A program made the position numbers and the translations under genes. A stretch of 55,318 nt of DNA from Spirochaetales bacterium (lineage in GTDB: Bacteria > Spirochaetota > Spirochaetia > SZUA-6). The stretch's first letter is position 1. Every line of letters begins with the position of its first letter. The notes beneath the pieces were generated by a model, which searched no databases, was not told where the DNA came from, and worked only from the letters and a program-made list of their open reading frames with translations. The DNA is taken from positions 1 through 55,318 of the forward strand of contig JALUUM010000019.1 in assembly GCA_027021365.1 (NCBI GenBank). The letters run 5' to 3'. Shown here in pieces: positions 16,904 to 25,729 of the stretch.

Positions 16904-17226
16904 AAGAAAAACTCTACACTCAATTCGACCCGGTTTTCTTTGAAAAAACAAGGCTGTCCATGCTGACAATCCTCTTTTCAGAGGGGACAGTATCATTCAA
17001 CAGGTTCAAAAAACTCTTAGGCGGCACGGACGGGGCGATATACAGTCATATCCAGAAGCTAGTAAAATCGGGATACATAAAGCAGAAAAAGAGCATTTTT
17101 AAAGAGAAACCTCAAACCGAGTATACACTGACAGAGCTCGGAGAGGAAACCTTTAAGAGATACATAAGTTTCCTTGAAAGCATCTTAAAAGAACATGGTG
17201 AGGGAGAGAGTAATGAAAGAAAATGA
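16900..17226 (+). CDS. Winged-helix transcriptional regulator (HTH_34/MarR-like)
   Basis: A 108-residue DNA-binding protein. Its winged helix runs from about residue 17 to 85: RLSMLTILFSEGTVSFNRF, recognition helix region GGTDGAIYSHIQKLVKSGYI, then the wing KKSIFKEKPQTEYTLTELG. This is the arrangement of the HTH_34 (winged helix DNA-binding) family, usually small dimeric repressors. Its gene overlaps both neighbours (ATGA with the upstream gene, 14 bases with the exporter), so it is made with them, and the palindrome at the operon promoter is its likely site. The signal it responds to is unknown. Confidence 0.85.
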   Translation: MKEKLYTQFDPVFFEKTRLSMLTILFSEGTVSFNRFKKLLGGTDGAIYSHIQKLVKSGYIKQKKSIFKEKPQTEYTLTELGEETFKRYISFLESILKEHGEGESNERK

Positions 17227-20005
17227 GAAATTAGATGATACTGCTATATTGGGCTTGCTGGGAAAATGGGGGAAATGGGCCTCGATACATTGGGAAAAGA
17301 CGTTGTTGATAGCTCTCGTTATTACGATCGTTCTTGGTTCCGGTTTCTACTTTCTTAAGATGGAGCTAACCTACTACTCCATGATGCCAAAAGCCTCACC
17401 AAAGGTGAGAGACCTTAAAAAGATAATCGAAAACTTTCCCGCTGCCTCATCGATTGTAGTCGTTCTGGAAGCCAAAGACAGGAGAAACAGGGAGAAGGCC
17501 AAGGAAACGGTTACGAGTGCAGTTGATAAACTGACAGAAGAACTTTCAAAGCCTAAATATTCGAAGTATATAAAACAGGTACACGGAAAGCTGGACATCG
17601 ATTTCTTTAAGAACCATGGCTTGATGCTCACTAAAACAAAGGATATCAGGCGTTTTGAAAAAATATTCTCAGACTTAAGAATCGTTCCCTTTATTACAAA
17701 CCTCAACAATGACTTTGAAAGGGAATACTCGGGAAACGAAGACAAGTTCTCCGAGGACGAGGACATAGTAACATCCCAGTTACAGGGCCTTAGGGAGATT
17801 CTTCTTGAGATGAAGGATTCAACAACAGGTCGTGTCAGTAAGGACAAACTACGGGATTCTCTTTCCAAGTCTATCGACAAGTTTCTTTTCGGCTCCCCCT
17901 ACTTTCTCAATCGAGATGGTACGATGGCTCTTCTCTACGTTCTGCCAAACTTTACGATTAATGACATGAACATGTTTGTAGAAGGTGTACCGTATCTTGA
18001 CAGGGTGATAAAGGAAAAGGCTGATGCTCTTGGTGTTAAAGCGGGACTTACAGGCTTGGTAGTCATTGCAAAGGATGAGATGAAAACAAGCGAACAGGGC
18101 CTTGCACTCTCCACTACCATTGCCCTTATCTTGATACTACTCTTAATGATACTCTCCTTTAGGATGTATTCAGCCCCATTCATCTCGGGCATTCCCCTTG
18201 TTGTAGGAATCCTCTGGACAATCGGTATTACCGGGCTGGTCATAAAACGCCTTAACATCCTTACTGCCATGTACATGATTGCACTTATAGGTCTTGGAAT
18301 CGACTATGCAATACACCTATTAACCTCATTCATACAGGAGAGGGATGACGGTCACAGTTTTACCGAGGCTGTCGCTCTAAGTTTTAAAAAGAGCGGTGCC
18401 GGTATTGTAATGGGTGCATTAACAACGGCCGTTGCATTCTTTGCACTTACAGTGGCAAAATCCGCCATTGTAAAGGAGCTTGGTATAGTTGCAGGCCTCG
18501 GAATCCTATGTGAGCTACTGGCAATGATGATACTGGTTCCTGCGATTTTAGGTTACAGAATGCACAGGCTTGAGAAAAAGGGTAAGGGTGAATCTGCATT
18601 CCTAATGAAGTACAAACTTGAGCACAGGGTTATTTCAAAACTGGCAAAGAGCATAAAATCAAAACCTGTTTTATATCTCTTAATAACACTGGCCTTTGGA
18701 ATAGTGCTTTCATCACAGGCGTACAAGGTTCAGGTAGAAGGAAACCTAATGAATATGGAGGCAAAGGGTCTCGAATCTGTCGAACTTCAGGACAAGATGG
18801 TGGAGGAGTTCGGGCTTGCACCGGATACACTTTCACTGGTTTTCCAGGACATAGAAAAAGAGAGAGGTATTATAGAAAAGATAAAGAAACTGGATTCTGT
18901 AAAGGAGGTTGAATCCATTATTCCCTTCTATCCCTCAAAGGAACAACAAGAGAGAAGGTCAGGTGAAATCCTTGATTTCAGGAAGATTCTGGAATCCAAA
19001 GACACCGCAGGTCTTACGAATTATATTGATACGAGCCGACTGAAGGATGAACTTTCAAGGCTGAAAGACAACCTCCTTGAAATGTCAGACCTTGCATACA
19101 GTGCTGATATGGAAAAGACACTCTATACCCTTAACAGTATAACAGGCCTCGATAACGAGGGAAACCAGGTCGGAAGCTCCCTTATCGATGAACTGATAGA
19201 TACAATTGATAAGAATAAGAATTCCTCTGCCGGCCTAATGAATTTTCAGAATTATTTTCAGAGTCTTATGAGGTCAAAACTTCTTAAAACGGCAAACACA
19301 CAAGAGATAACACTTTCCATGATTCCTTCAAATATCAGGAATGCATACATCTCCGGTGACGGAAAGAATTATTTGGCAAATATCCTTCCAACACAGAATC
19401 CTTGGGTAAAAGAGAACAGAAAGGTTCTAATGGACCAGATATCAACAATTACCGATAAAGCAACAGGAATGGTGCTTGCAGCAGACCAGATGACTGAAAT
19501 TGCCGAACACGATGGCATAAAAGCTGCAATCACCGCAGTAATCGTAATCTTTCTTCTTCTGCTTATTGATTTCAGAAATCTTAAGCTTTCGATATTAACC
19601 CTTCTGCCCCTCGTATTATCCATGTCAACACTATTCGGGATAATGGCCATTACAGGTATAAAGTTCGACTTCATAAACATAATTGCGGTTCCGCTTTTGA
19701 TTGGCATAGGAATAGATGATGCAGTTCATATAAACCATCGATACCTGTTGGAAGGCCCTGGTAAAATGGATACGGTAATTGCCAGAACAGGGAAGGCCGT
19801 TTTTCTTACATCCTTGACGACAGTGATAGGCTTCTCATCCTTTATCCCTTCTGTAATGAGAGCAATGAAAAGTACGGGAATAGTTCTCTCCATAGCAATG
19901 ACACTTGCATTCTTCTTTTCCATACTCTTCCATCCGAGCATCCTTATTATAATAAGAGAAAAATTTCATCTGAATATTCTTCCCTGGGGAGGTAAAAAGA
20001 AATGA
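17213..20005 (+). CDS. MMPL/RND-superfamily exporter
   Basis: About 930 residues with the twofold RND layout: a first transmembrane helix near residue 30-50, a large periplasmic loop with coiled-coil character, five helices (LSTTIALILILLLMILSF to AMMILVPAILGY), then a repeat of the same. Proton-relay-like Asp motifs are visible in both halves: LIGLGIDYAIHL and LIGIGIDDAVHI. MMPL proteins move lipids, hopanoids, polyketides or lipoproteins to or across the periplasm by proton exchange. The ATG at 17213 has a GGGAGAG SD inside the regulator gene; a GTG at 17195 is less likely. It is followed with ATGA overlap by the LolA-like gene. Confidence 0.92.
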   Translation: MKENEKLDDTAILGLLGKWGKWASIHWEKTLLIALVITIVLGSGFYFLKMELTYYSMMPKASPKVRDLKKIIENFPAASSIVVVLEAKDRRNREKAKETVTSAVDKLTEELSKPKYSKYIKQVHGKLDIDFFKNHGLMLTKTKDIRRFEKIFSDLRIVPFITNLNNDFEREYSGNEDKFSEDEDIVTSQLQGLREILLEMKDSTTGRVSKDKLRDSLSKSIDKFLFGSPYFLNRDGTMALLYVLPNFTINDMNMFVEGVPYLDRVIKEKADALGVKAGLTGLVVIAKDEMKTSEQGLALSTTIALILILLLMILSFRMYSAPFISGIPLVVGILWTIGITGLVIKRLNILTAMYMIALIGLGIDYAIHLLTSFIQERDDGHSFTEAVALSFKKSGAGIVMGALTTAVAFFALTVAKSAIVKELGIVAGLGILCELLAMMILVPAILGYRMHRLEKKGKGESAFLMKYKLEHRVISKLAKSIKSKPVLYLLITLAFGIVLSSQAYKVQVEGNLMNMEAKGLESVELQDKMVEEFGLAPDTLSLVFQDIEKERGIIEKIKKLDSVKEVESIIPFYPSKEQQERRSGEILDFRKILESKDTAGLTNYIDTSRLKDELSRLKDNLLEMSDLAYSADMEKTLYTLNSITGLDNEGNQVGSSLIDELIDTIDKNKNSSAGLMNFQNYFQSLMRSKLLKTANTQEITLSMIPSNIRNAYISGDGKNYLANILPTQNPWVKENRKVLMDQISTITDKATGMVLAADQMTEIAEHDGIKAAITAVIVIFLLLLIDFRNLKLSILTLLPLVLSMSTLFGIMAITGIKFDFINIIAVPLLIGIGIDDAVHINHRYLLEGPGKMDTVIARTGKAVFLTSLTTVIGFSSFIPSVMRAMKSTGIVLSIAMTLAFFFSILFHPSILIIIREKFHLNILPWGGKKK

Positions 20006-20796
20006 AGAAAAGAATCTACGGACTAATTAAATTAATTGCCATGGTACCATTTTTTATTGCGGTTGTATCGAACCTTGCATTTGCAGAGAGTAAAGCCATA
20101 TCGATTCTGGAAAGAGCAGACAAAGCCTTTACCTCTGCAAAGATTTACAGTGTTGCAACAATGACAATTTACAAGTCGGGAAAGCCAAGAACCGTTGTAG
20201 AGATAGAAAGCTACTCCATGAGCAGTAGAGACAAATACTATTCACTTACAATCTACAGAAAACCAGCAAGACTGAAAGGGACTGCTTACCTTGTAATAGA
20301 TAACGATCTTTGGGTAAGGTTCTCATCCACAGGGAGAATCAGGAAGTTAAGCTCTTCTGCTCGGGAAAACTCTGCCGGTGGGAGCGATTTTTCGTACAAT
20401 GACATGGGTGAGAGCGGAAAAGGAATGGCAGAAAAGTACAATAGCAGGTTATTAAGTGACAGGGCGGTTATTGACAGAAGAAAATGCTATGAGATTGAAT
20501 TGACACCAAAGGAATCCGGAAAAGACAAATCCTCCTATGAGAAGGTTGTGGTCTTTATAGACAGAGAGAATTATCACTATCTAAAAATCGATTACTACAA
20601 GAGCGGGGCTAACATAAAGAGCCTCTACCTTTCGGATTACAGAACTGTAGGGGGCGTCGACTATCCATTCAAGCTGACCATGGAGAGTCATACAGAACCG
20701 ACAAAAACAGAGATTATTACAACAGAAATAGAGCTTGATAGCCCAAAGGTAAAAAAGTCGCTCTTTACCACCTCATACCTGAAAAGGATAAGGTAG
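20002..20796 (+). CDS. Periplasmic LolA-like outer-membrane lipoprotein-sorting protein
   Basis: A product of 264 residues with a signal peptide cleaved after AFA (about residue 28). The mature protein has the half-barrel pattern of the LolA/LolB-like COG2834 family: ILERADKAFTSAKIYSVATM, YSLTIYRKPARLKGTAYLVID, CYEIELTPKES and YRTVGGVDYPFKLTM. Such proteins bind a lipid chain and carry it through the periplasm; members beside MMPL exporters are common. It overlaps the exporter stop by four bases and is 9 bases before the outer-membrane protein gene, which supports one export pathway. Its cargo is unknown. Confidence 0.88.
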   Translation: MKKRIYGLIKLIAMVPFFIAVVSNLAFAESKAISILERADKAFTSAKIYSVATMTIYKSGKPRTVVEIESYSMSSRDKYYSLTIYRKPARLKGTAYLVIDNDLWVRFSSTGRIRKLSSSARENSAGGSDFSYNDMGESGKGMAEKYNSRLLSDRAVIDRRKCYEIELTPKESGKDKSSYEKVVVFIDRENYHYLKIDYYKSGANIKSLYLSDYRTVGGVDYPFKLTMESHTEPTKTEIITTEIELDSPKVKKSLFTTSYLKRIR

Positions 20797-20805
20797 GCAA
20801 ATAAG

Positions 20806-22251
20806 ATGAAAAAGAAAATCGTGGTAAGTATCAGTATCGTTTTTATTTTTCTGGCTGCAGGGAGCAATGCTTTCTCTGAGATGACATTTTCCGGGAATGC
20901 CGGTATCTCAGCTATGATAATCTTGCCGGAGGGAGGTTACAGTGAGAACCGTTTTGAGGGAGCATTGAACCCGAACAATATCATGGGGCTTCATGACATT
21001 ATGCCGGGAACCGACTTGAATATCAAGCTCTCCTCGGAAGGGGAGACAGGCGCCCTCGACATGTGGTTAACGATAAAACCATTTAACTTCCCTGATTGGG
21101 AGCTTTTCTCATCAGCGGAAGGTACGGAGCCGGGTCTTTATGCGTATGCAGGCATGCTCGAGAGCGGCAACAGTGGCATTACAGGAATCAACATCAAGAG
21201 GGCATCAATAAGCCTGTATCCGGCAGACTATCTTTCCGTAACAATTGGCAGGCAGGACCTCTTTACAGGTTACGGATACGCCTGGAATCCCATGAACTTT
21301 GCCGGAAAAAGGAAGGATATATTTGATCCCCAGGCAGAACTCGCCGGTACCGATTCCGTAACTTTTTCCTTGAATGCCGGAAACATCGTTTCTTTAAATA
21401 TTTCGGGTATATATGAAGCGGGGGGTTCAGGCAGTGGAGCTTCCGGAGGAGGGACTTCTGGTAGCGAGTCTTCTGTCGGGGCAACTTCCGGGACCGGTAC
21501 CTCTGCGGCCGGAATCGATCTTCATGACATGGGTGCCTTTGCAGGGTTTACTTTTTACTTCCCTTCTGTTGAATTTTCCGTGGATGGTATCTATTACTTT
21601 TCGAAAGCAATAGAATCCTTGCTCGGGAGTTCTTCCGGATCATCTTCGGGCACTTCTTCCGGATCCTCCGGAACTTCATTCTATACAGGAGCCGGTGCGG
21701 GATTCATGGCCGATATCATGGGAATCGGCATTTACGGAGAAGGAGCCATTTTGAATGCCAGCAGGTCTTCACTTCTTGCTACATCATCAAAAGGCAACCC
21801 TGTTTTCAATGGGCTAGGGGGATTCCAGTACACCTTTCCCTGGGAAACGACCCTCACATTCGAATACTTCTATAACGGAGAGGGCTATGATCTGTCACAG
21901 AGAGAATCATACTACCAGCAAATCGTAACCTTGCTGGCAAGCGGTATGACTGCCCCGGGTTCAACAGAAGGTTACTTTCTAATACCGGGTTACTTCTCCA
22001 AGCACTACCTATTCTTGAACATACTTCAACCACTCTATGACATAAACTCGGAGGCCTCCCTTGCAGCAATATATTCACCCGACTCTTACAATCTAATGCT
22101 AATGCCACTCTACCGGTATAATATTTCCGATGAAATATCGCTGGAACTCGGTTACCTTGGCTTATTCAGCCTGAAAGATGGTCAGTACAACGAGGCTTTC
22201 CTGTTTCCCGCAAGGCACTTTGTTTCGGCCAAAGTTACCTATTCGTTTTGA
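20806..22251 (+). CDS. Outer-membrane beta-barrel protein with Gly/Ser-rich insertions
   Basis: A 481-residue protein with a signal peptide (cleavage after AFSE, about residue 25). Many alternating hydrophobic strands and a C-terminal VSAKVTYSF with a final Phe mark an outer-membrane barrel. Two low-complexity insertions are odd: about residues 206-236 (GGSGSGASGGGTSG type) and about 271-293 (SSSGSSSGTSSGSS type). They look like flexible extracellular loops. As the last gene of the MMPL operon it may be the outer-membrane acceptor of the exported lipid. An alternative is a general porin. No SD is obvious apart from a weak AGGCAAATAAG. Confidence 0.75.
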   Translation: MKKKIVVSISIVFIFLAAGSNAFSEMTFSGNAGISAMIILPEGGYSENRFEGALNPNNIMGLHDIMPGTDLNIKLSSEGETGALDMWLTIKPFNFPDWELFSSAEGTEPGLYAYAGMLESGNSGITGINIKRASISLYPADYLSVTIGRQDLFTGYGYAWNPMNFAGKRKDIFDPQAELAGTDSVTFSLNAGNIVSLNISGIYEAGGSGSGASGGGTSGSESSVGATSGTGTSAAGIDLHDMGAFAGFTFYFPSVEFSVDGIYYFSKAIESLLGSSSGSSSGTSSGSSGTSFYTGAGAGFMADIMGIGIYGEGAILNASRSSLLATSSKGNPVFNGLGGFQYTFPWETTLTFEYFYNGEGYDLSQRESYYQQIVTLLASGMTAPGSTEGYFLIPGYFSKHYLFLNILQPLYDINSEASLAAIYSPDSYNLMLMPLYRYNISDEISLELGYLGLFSLKDGQYNEAFLFPARHFVSAKVTYSF

Positions 22252-22372
22252 AATAAATAATACTGTTTTATCGGTAAAAGAACTTTTTTTAACCCGAAAA
22301 GAATTTTTAGTTTCCTTTTCTTAGAAACCAATAATAATGGAAGTATCCCATCCTTTATAAAGGGGCAGAATC

Positions 22373-24439
22373 ATGAAAAAGTTACTTGCAATTGCATCAT
22401 TTTTATTGGTGGCTTGCTTTACCTTGTCTGCTGTAAGCATAAGAATAGCAATCACACAAATTGAACCAATAGGCGTAAAGAAAGAGGTTGCCCGCAGTGT
22501 AGAGGAGCTTCTGCAGACCGACTTTTCAAAGAATCCCATGTTTCAACTTGTAGAAAGAAGCCAGCTCGATGCACTGCTTAAAGAACAGGAACTCCAACTT
22601 TCCGGGATTACAAGTGCAGAAAGTGCAACTGAGGCAGGAAAAATACTTAATGTAAACAAGGTAATATTTGGAACTATCAGTAACTACGATAGTGAGTATA
22701 TCAAGTACCTGTTATCCTTACGATTGGTGGATGTTGAAAAGGGTTCTGTTGTGGCAGCGGAAACCATTCAGATACGGACCTCTGAAGAAATTGTAAAGGC
22801 TGCTTCAGAAATTACTGAACGGCTTAGTCGCCAGATAAAGATAGAGGGTAAGGTTGCAAGGATAGCGGAGGATAAGGTTTATACAACTCTTGGAACAGAC
22901 AGCGGAGTTTCGCCTGAGATGGTATTGGGAGTTACAGAGAGAAAGCTTATCAAGGATAATAAGGGAAAGGTGATAATGCACGAAGATATTCCTGTAGCCA
23001 ATCTGGTTGTGGAAAATGCGAGTACAGAGGGGTCTCGCTGCAGGATACTTGAGAAGGGAAAGGAGATAAAAACGGGATACTATGTACAGAAGGGAAAGAT
23101 AAAAATTGAACTCAACAAGAAAAAAGCAACCCTTAAGGTGGGTTCTGTTCCTGAAAATGCAAAGGTTTATCTTAATACAAACTTCACAGGAGTTACTCCT
23201 TTAACACTTACAGACCTTGATCCTGGGAAATATATGGTGGAGATACGTTCAGGTGCCGGATACAAGCCCTATAAGGGGAGGGTCAACCTTAAAGCGGGAA
23301 GTAATATTACCCTGGAAAGGGAACTGGAACCGGAGATAGAAATAGAAGACCTACTTCTTATGGGTAAATTACCGAGAAAGCAGACAGATCCTCTTACAGC
23401 CTTTAAGAAGTCACTTATTCCCGGTATGGGGATGGCCTACAACGGTTACAAGATGGTTGCCCCCCTGGTAGGATTTAGTTCTGTTTTCAATATAGCAATG
23501 GGGGTAATTTTACTTGCATGGAACGGCCTGCCAAGCACCGAAGCGGAAAAATCTTGGGACCAGATCGAGCAGAACGTAGCAAGTGGCGGAGCACCTTACC
23601 AGGATTACCGTACCTATTACCATGGCAAACCGGGCTTGATTGATGATCTAGAATCTGACCTCCCAGTTACAATTGGAATGGGTCTTTTTGTCTATGCAAC
23701 TTCACTCATTGATTCATTCCGCACTGCGAAAGACAATTTTCTATACCCCAGCTATGTGGAGTTTTCAGTAACGGGATTCGACACAGCTATAAAACAGGTA
23801 CAGACACAAGAGACATTTGCATCAGACTATGACCCTGCCTTTATGGATATAATAACGAAGGGAGCAATAGGCAACACCTATGGTATGAACCTAAATATCC
23901 TGCTTGAAGGAAGGAAGTATCTTTACTGGATCGGAATAGGTTTTGCATATAGTGCCACTCTAATTGATTTCCTCTGCCAGTACAGGTTTTTAAGCTGGGA
24001 GCACTCCATGTTCGGGTTGGGCTATGAAGTTAACGGTAATGCTTATGGTATAAAAAATTTTTATTGGAATGGTGACATAAGTCCTTCCTTCCCATTTATG
24101 TATACTCCACTCCTATCCTTTTCATATAGAGGTAAATTATTCGAAGGGGATATTATTGCTTCTCCAATCACCTTGCTCATGGCACCTGCCTATTATGTTA
24201 AAGAAGGATCAAAAACAATTGATACAGTAGGGGAGGGTTTTAACCCTACCAAACCAATGCTCGGCCCGATTGTAAGAGTAAATGCAAATTACTTCTTTAA
24301 TATGAAAATGGGAATACATCTTGAAGTTCACGGAGCATACCTATACAATCTTGACAGGGTTCTTATTGACAAGGGTTTTACCGATATTGATACCCTTCAG
24401 TTTATTACCGGCGGGCTGGGAATGATTTACAGGTTTTAA
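22373..24439 (+). CDS. CsgG-PEGA domain envelope protein
   Basis: A product of 688 residues. A signal peptide covers residues 1-20. Residues about 22-160 are a CsgG-like domain (IRIAITQIEPIG, FQLVERSQLDALLKEQEL, ILNVNKVIFGTI). Residues about 255-325 form a PEGA domain: LKVGSVPENAKVYLNTNFTG and LDPGKYMVEIRSGAGYKPYKG. The C-terminal half starts with FKKSLIPGMGMAYNGYKMV, a hydrophobic helix FSSVFNIAMGVILLAW, and then beta-rich barrel-like sequence ending GGLGMIYRF. PEGA domains bind cell-wall or protein partners, so it may link outer membrane to cell wall. SD is AAAGGGG. Such CsgG-PEGA fusions are typical of spirochaetes. Confidence 0.78.
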   Translation: MKKLLAIASFLLVACFTLSAVSIRIAITQIEPIGVKKEVARSVEELLQTDFSKNPMFQLVERSQLDALLKEQELQLSGITSAESATEAGKILNVNKVIFGTISNYDSEYIKYLLSLRLVDVEKGSVVAAETIQIRTSEEIVKAASEITERLSRQIKIEGKVARIAEDKVYTTLGTDSGVSPEMVLGVTERKLIKDNKGKVIMHEDIPVANLVVENASTEGSRCRILEKGKEIKTGYYVQKGKIKIELNKKKATLKVGSVPENAKVYLNTNFTGVTPLTLTDLDPGKYMVEIRSGAGYKPYKGRVNLKAGSNITLERELEPEIEIEDLLLMGKLPRKQTDPLTAFKKSLIPGMGMAYNGYKMVAPLVGFSSVFNIAMGVILLAWNGLPSTEAEKSWDQIEQNVASGGAPYQDYRTYYHGKPGLIDDLESDLPVTIGMGLFVYATSLIDSFRTAKDNFLYPSYVEFSVTGFDTAIKQVQTQETFASDYDPAFMDIITKGAIGNTYGMNLNILLEGRKYLYWIGIGFAYSATLIDFLCQYRFLSWEHSMFGLGYEVNGNAYGIKNFYWNGDISPSFPFMYTPLLSFSYRGKLFEGDIIASPITLLMAPAYYVKEGSKTIDTVGEGFNPTKPMLGPIVRVNANYFFNMKMGIHLEVHGAYLYNLDRVLIDKGFTDIDTLQFITGGLGMIYRF

Positions 24440-24462
24440 TTTATTTACAGATTTAAAAAAAC

Positions 24463-25149
24463 TTACTCTGCAGGTTTTAATTTAACACCCATTAGAATTA
24501 GCCATACCATTAGCACAATAAAGAGATTCCATTCAACGATATTTCCCATATGGTGAATAGAGCTTAAAAATGTGGCCCCTGCAACAACGATAAAAATGGA
24601 GAGCAGAGAGAGAACAAAGAGGAAAGTATTAAAGCCGGACTTTTCACCCCTCACCAGGATCAGAGAAACGATGAACTCGTATATTATCAATCCCATAAAG
24701 GCAAAGAAAGCAAAGAGGACATGAAGGCGGCTAATCAGTCTGCTTGCTGAACCCTGGCCATTCAAGAGTGCCTGAGTAACTATCAGAGAGCCTGCAGTAA
24801 ATATGACTCCTGTAAAAAACAATATACCCTTCATTACAGATGAAGAGATGTAACCCTTTGCATCGAGGTACTGGATAATAAAGTACAAGGATATGCCAAT
24901 AAAGGATGCAAGGGGCAGTACCATTCCCCTGTAAAAGATACTGGAGATTACCCCGGAGGAACCTGCGTTACTTATGGGAACGCATCCCGAAAAGGGCGGG
25001 AAACAGTGTGGAACACAGGATGAGGTTAGAACATTAATTATATAACTGCCAAATCCCCATACAAGCATCAGGATACCTGTCCAGACTACAATTTGCCAGT
25101 ATGGCAGGAAACCGGGAATAACTCTTTCTGTTTTCTTATCTTTCGCCAT
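24463..25149 (-). CDS. Six-helix membrane protein, unknown function
   Basis: A 228-residue integral membrane protein. Helices are visible at WQIVVWTGILMLVWGFGSYII, MVLPLASFIGISLYFII, GILFFTGVIFTAGSLIV, HVLFAFFAFMGLIIYEFIVSLIL, FLFVLSLLSIFIVVAGATFL and WNLFIVLMVWLILMGV. The first extracytoplasmic loop has three cysteines (Cys45, Cys49 and Cys56, as CVPHC...C), which could bind a metal or form a disulfide. The layout resembles Frag1/DRAM/Sfk1-type proteins but I cannot confirm it. It is convergent with the previous gene, 23 bases apart. No SD is obvious. Confidence 0.7.
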   Translation of the reverse strand: MAKDKKTERVIPGFLPYWQIVVWTGILMLVWGFGSYIINVLTSSCVPHCFPPFSGCVPISNAGSSGVISSIFYRGMVLPLASFIGISLYFIIQYLDAKGYISSSVMKGILFFTGVIFTAGSLIVTQALLNGQGSASRLISRLHVLFAFFAFMGLIIYEFIVSLILVRGEKSGFNTFLFVLSLLSIFIVVAGATFLSSIHHMGNIVEWNLFIVLMVWLILMGVKLKPAE

Positions 25150-25503
25150 GCCAGTAACAGTGTAATTTTATTCTCATGGAATTTCAATTATATGTCCTTC
25201 TGTTGTTTTACAGAGTTGGACAGTGAGACCATGCAGGTAACCAGTATGATCACCGTTAATAAAGTAAAGCTTGATAATAGGAATAGTATGACCCAATGTG
25301 AAATAAACTAAAGATGAGAACTTTAGAGTTCAAATTTAGGGTAGGATTTCGTGAAAAAGCTTGCTAATTCAAAAATAGAGCAAATATTAAAATTTTTTGT
25401 GTAAAAATACCTTTGTAAGCAATTAATGCTACCCAAAATAATATAGATTAAAATAACAAAAAGAAAATCTTCAAGGATTTTCTATCTAAAACCAATAATT
25501 CTT

Positions 25504-25551
25504 AGTATCCTTTATCATTCCTGTTACCTATAGGCATAACTATTATTATGC
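25504..25551. repeat. Dispersed repeat, copy D
   Basis: AGTATCCTTTATCATTCCTG then TTACCTATAGGCATAACTATTATTATGCC. It shares its core and tail with copies A to C, but here no transposase remnant adjoins it. It is the only copy outside the first 6.1 kb. Confidence 0.65.
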
Positions 25552-25618
25552 CACGTTTATTACATATAATGAAACAAAATATGGGCCAAAATATTTTCGG
25601 ACATATTGAGAAATTCCA

Positions 25619-25660
25619 GGGGAAAGAACCCATTAAAAATGTTCTTTTCCCAATTTTTTT
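25619..25660 (+). terminator. Strong intrinsic terminator 70 bases before the receptor gene
   Basis: GGGGAAAGAAC (25619-25629) pairs with GTTCTTTTCCC (25641-25651), 11 bp with one G-U pair, and is followed by AATTTTTTT. No plus-strand gene lies upstream for more than 1 kb, since the previous gene is on the minus strand. It therefore looks like a leader terminator or the end of a small RNA. Confidence 0.75.
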
Positions 25661-25729
25661 ATAATAATCTCCTTGTTGTTAATTACTATAAAACCATGTA
25701 TAATAAATTCGATTAAATATCTAACAATA

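Larger units (their letters stand above)
25150..25729. other. AT-rich intergenic region before the TonB island
   Basis: Between the membrane protein and the first receptor gene no open frame is credible. It holds a short hairpin (25462-25483, stem AGAAAATC), the dispersed repeat copy D and a strong terminator at 25619-25660. Composition is close to 70 percent A+T. Confidence 0.6.

Noticed and set aside
17374..17880. A 168-codon minus-strand frame inside the MMPL exporter gene
   Set aside because: It is antisense to a well-conserved exporter domain, with low-complexity Ser-rich translation typical of a shadow frame.
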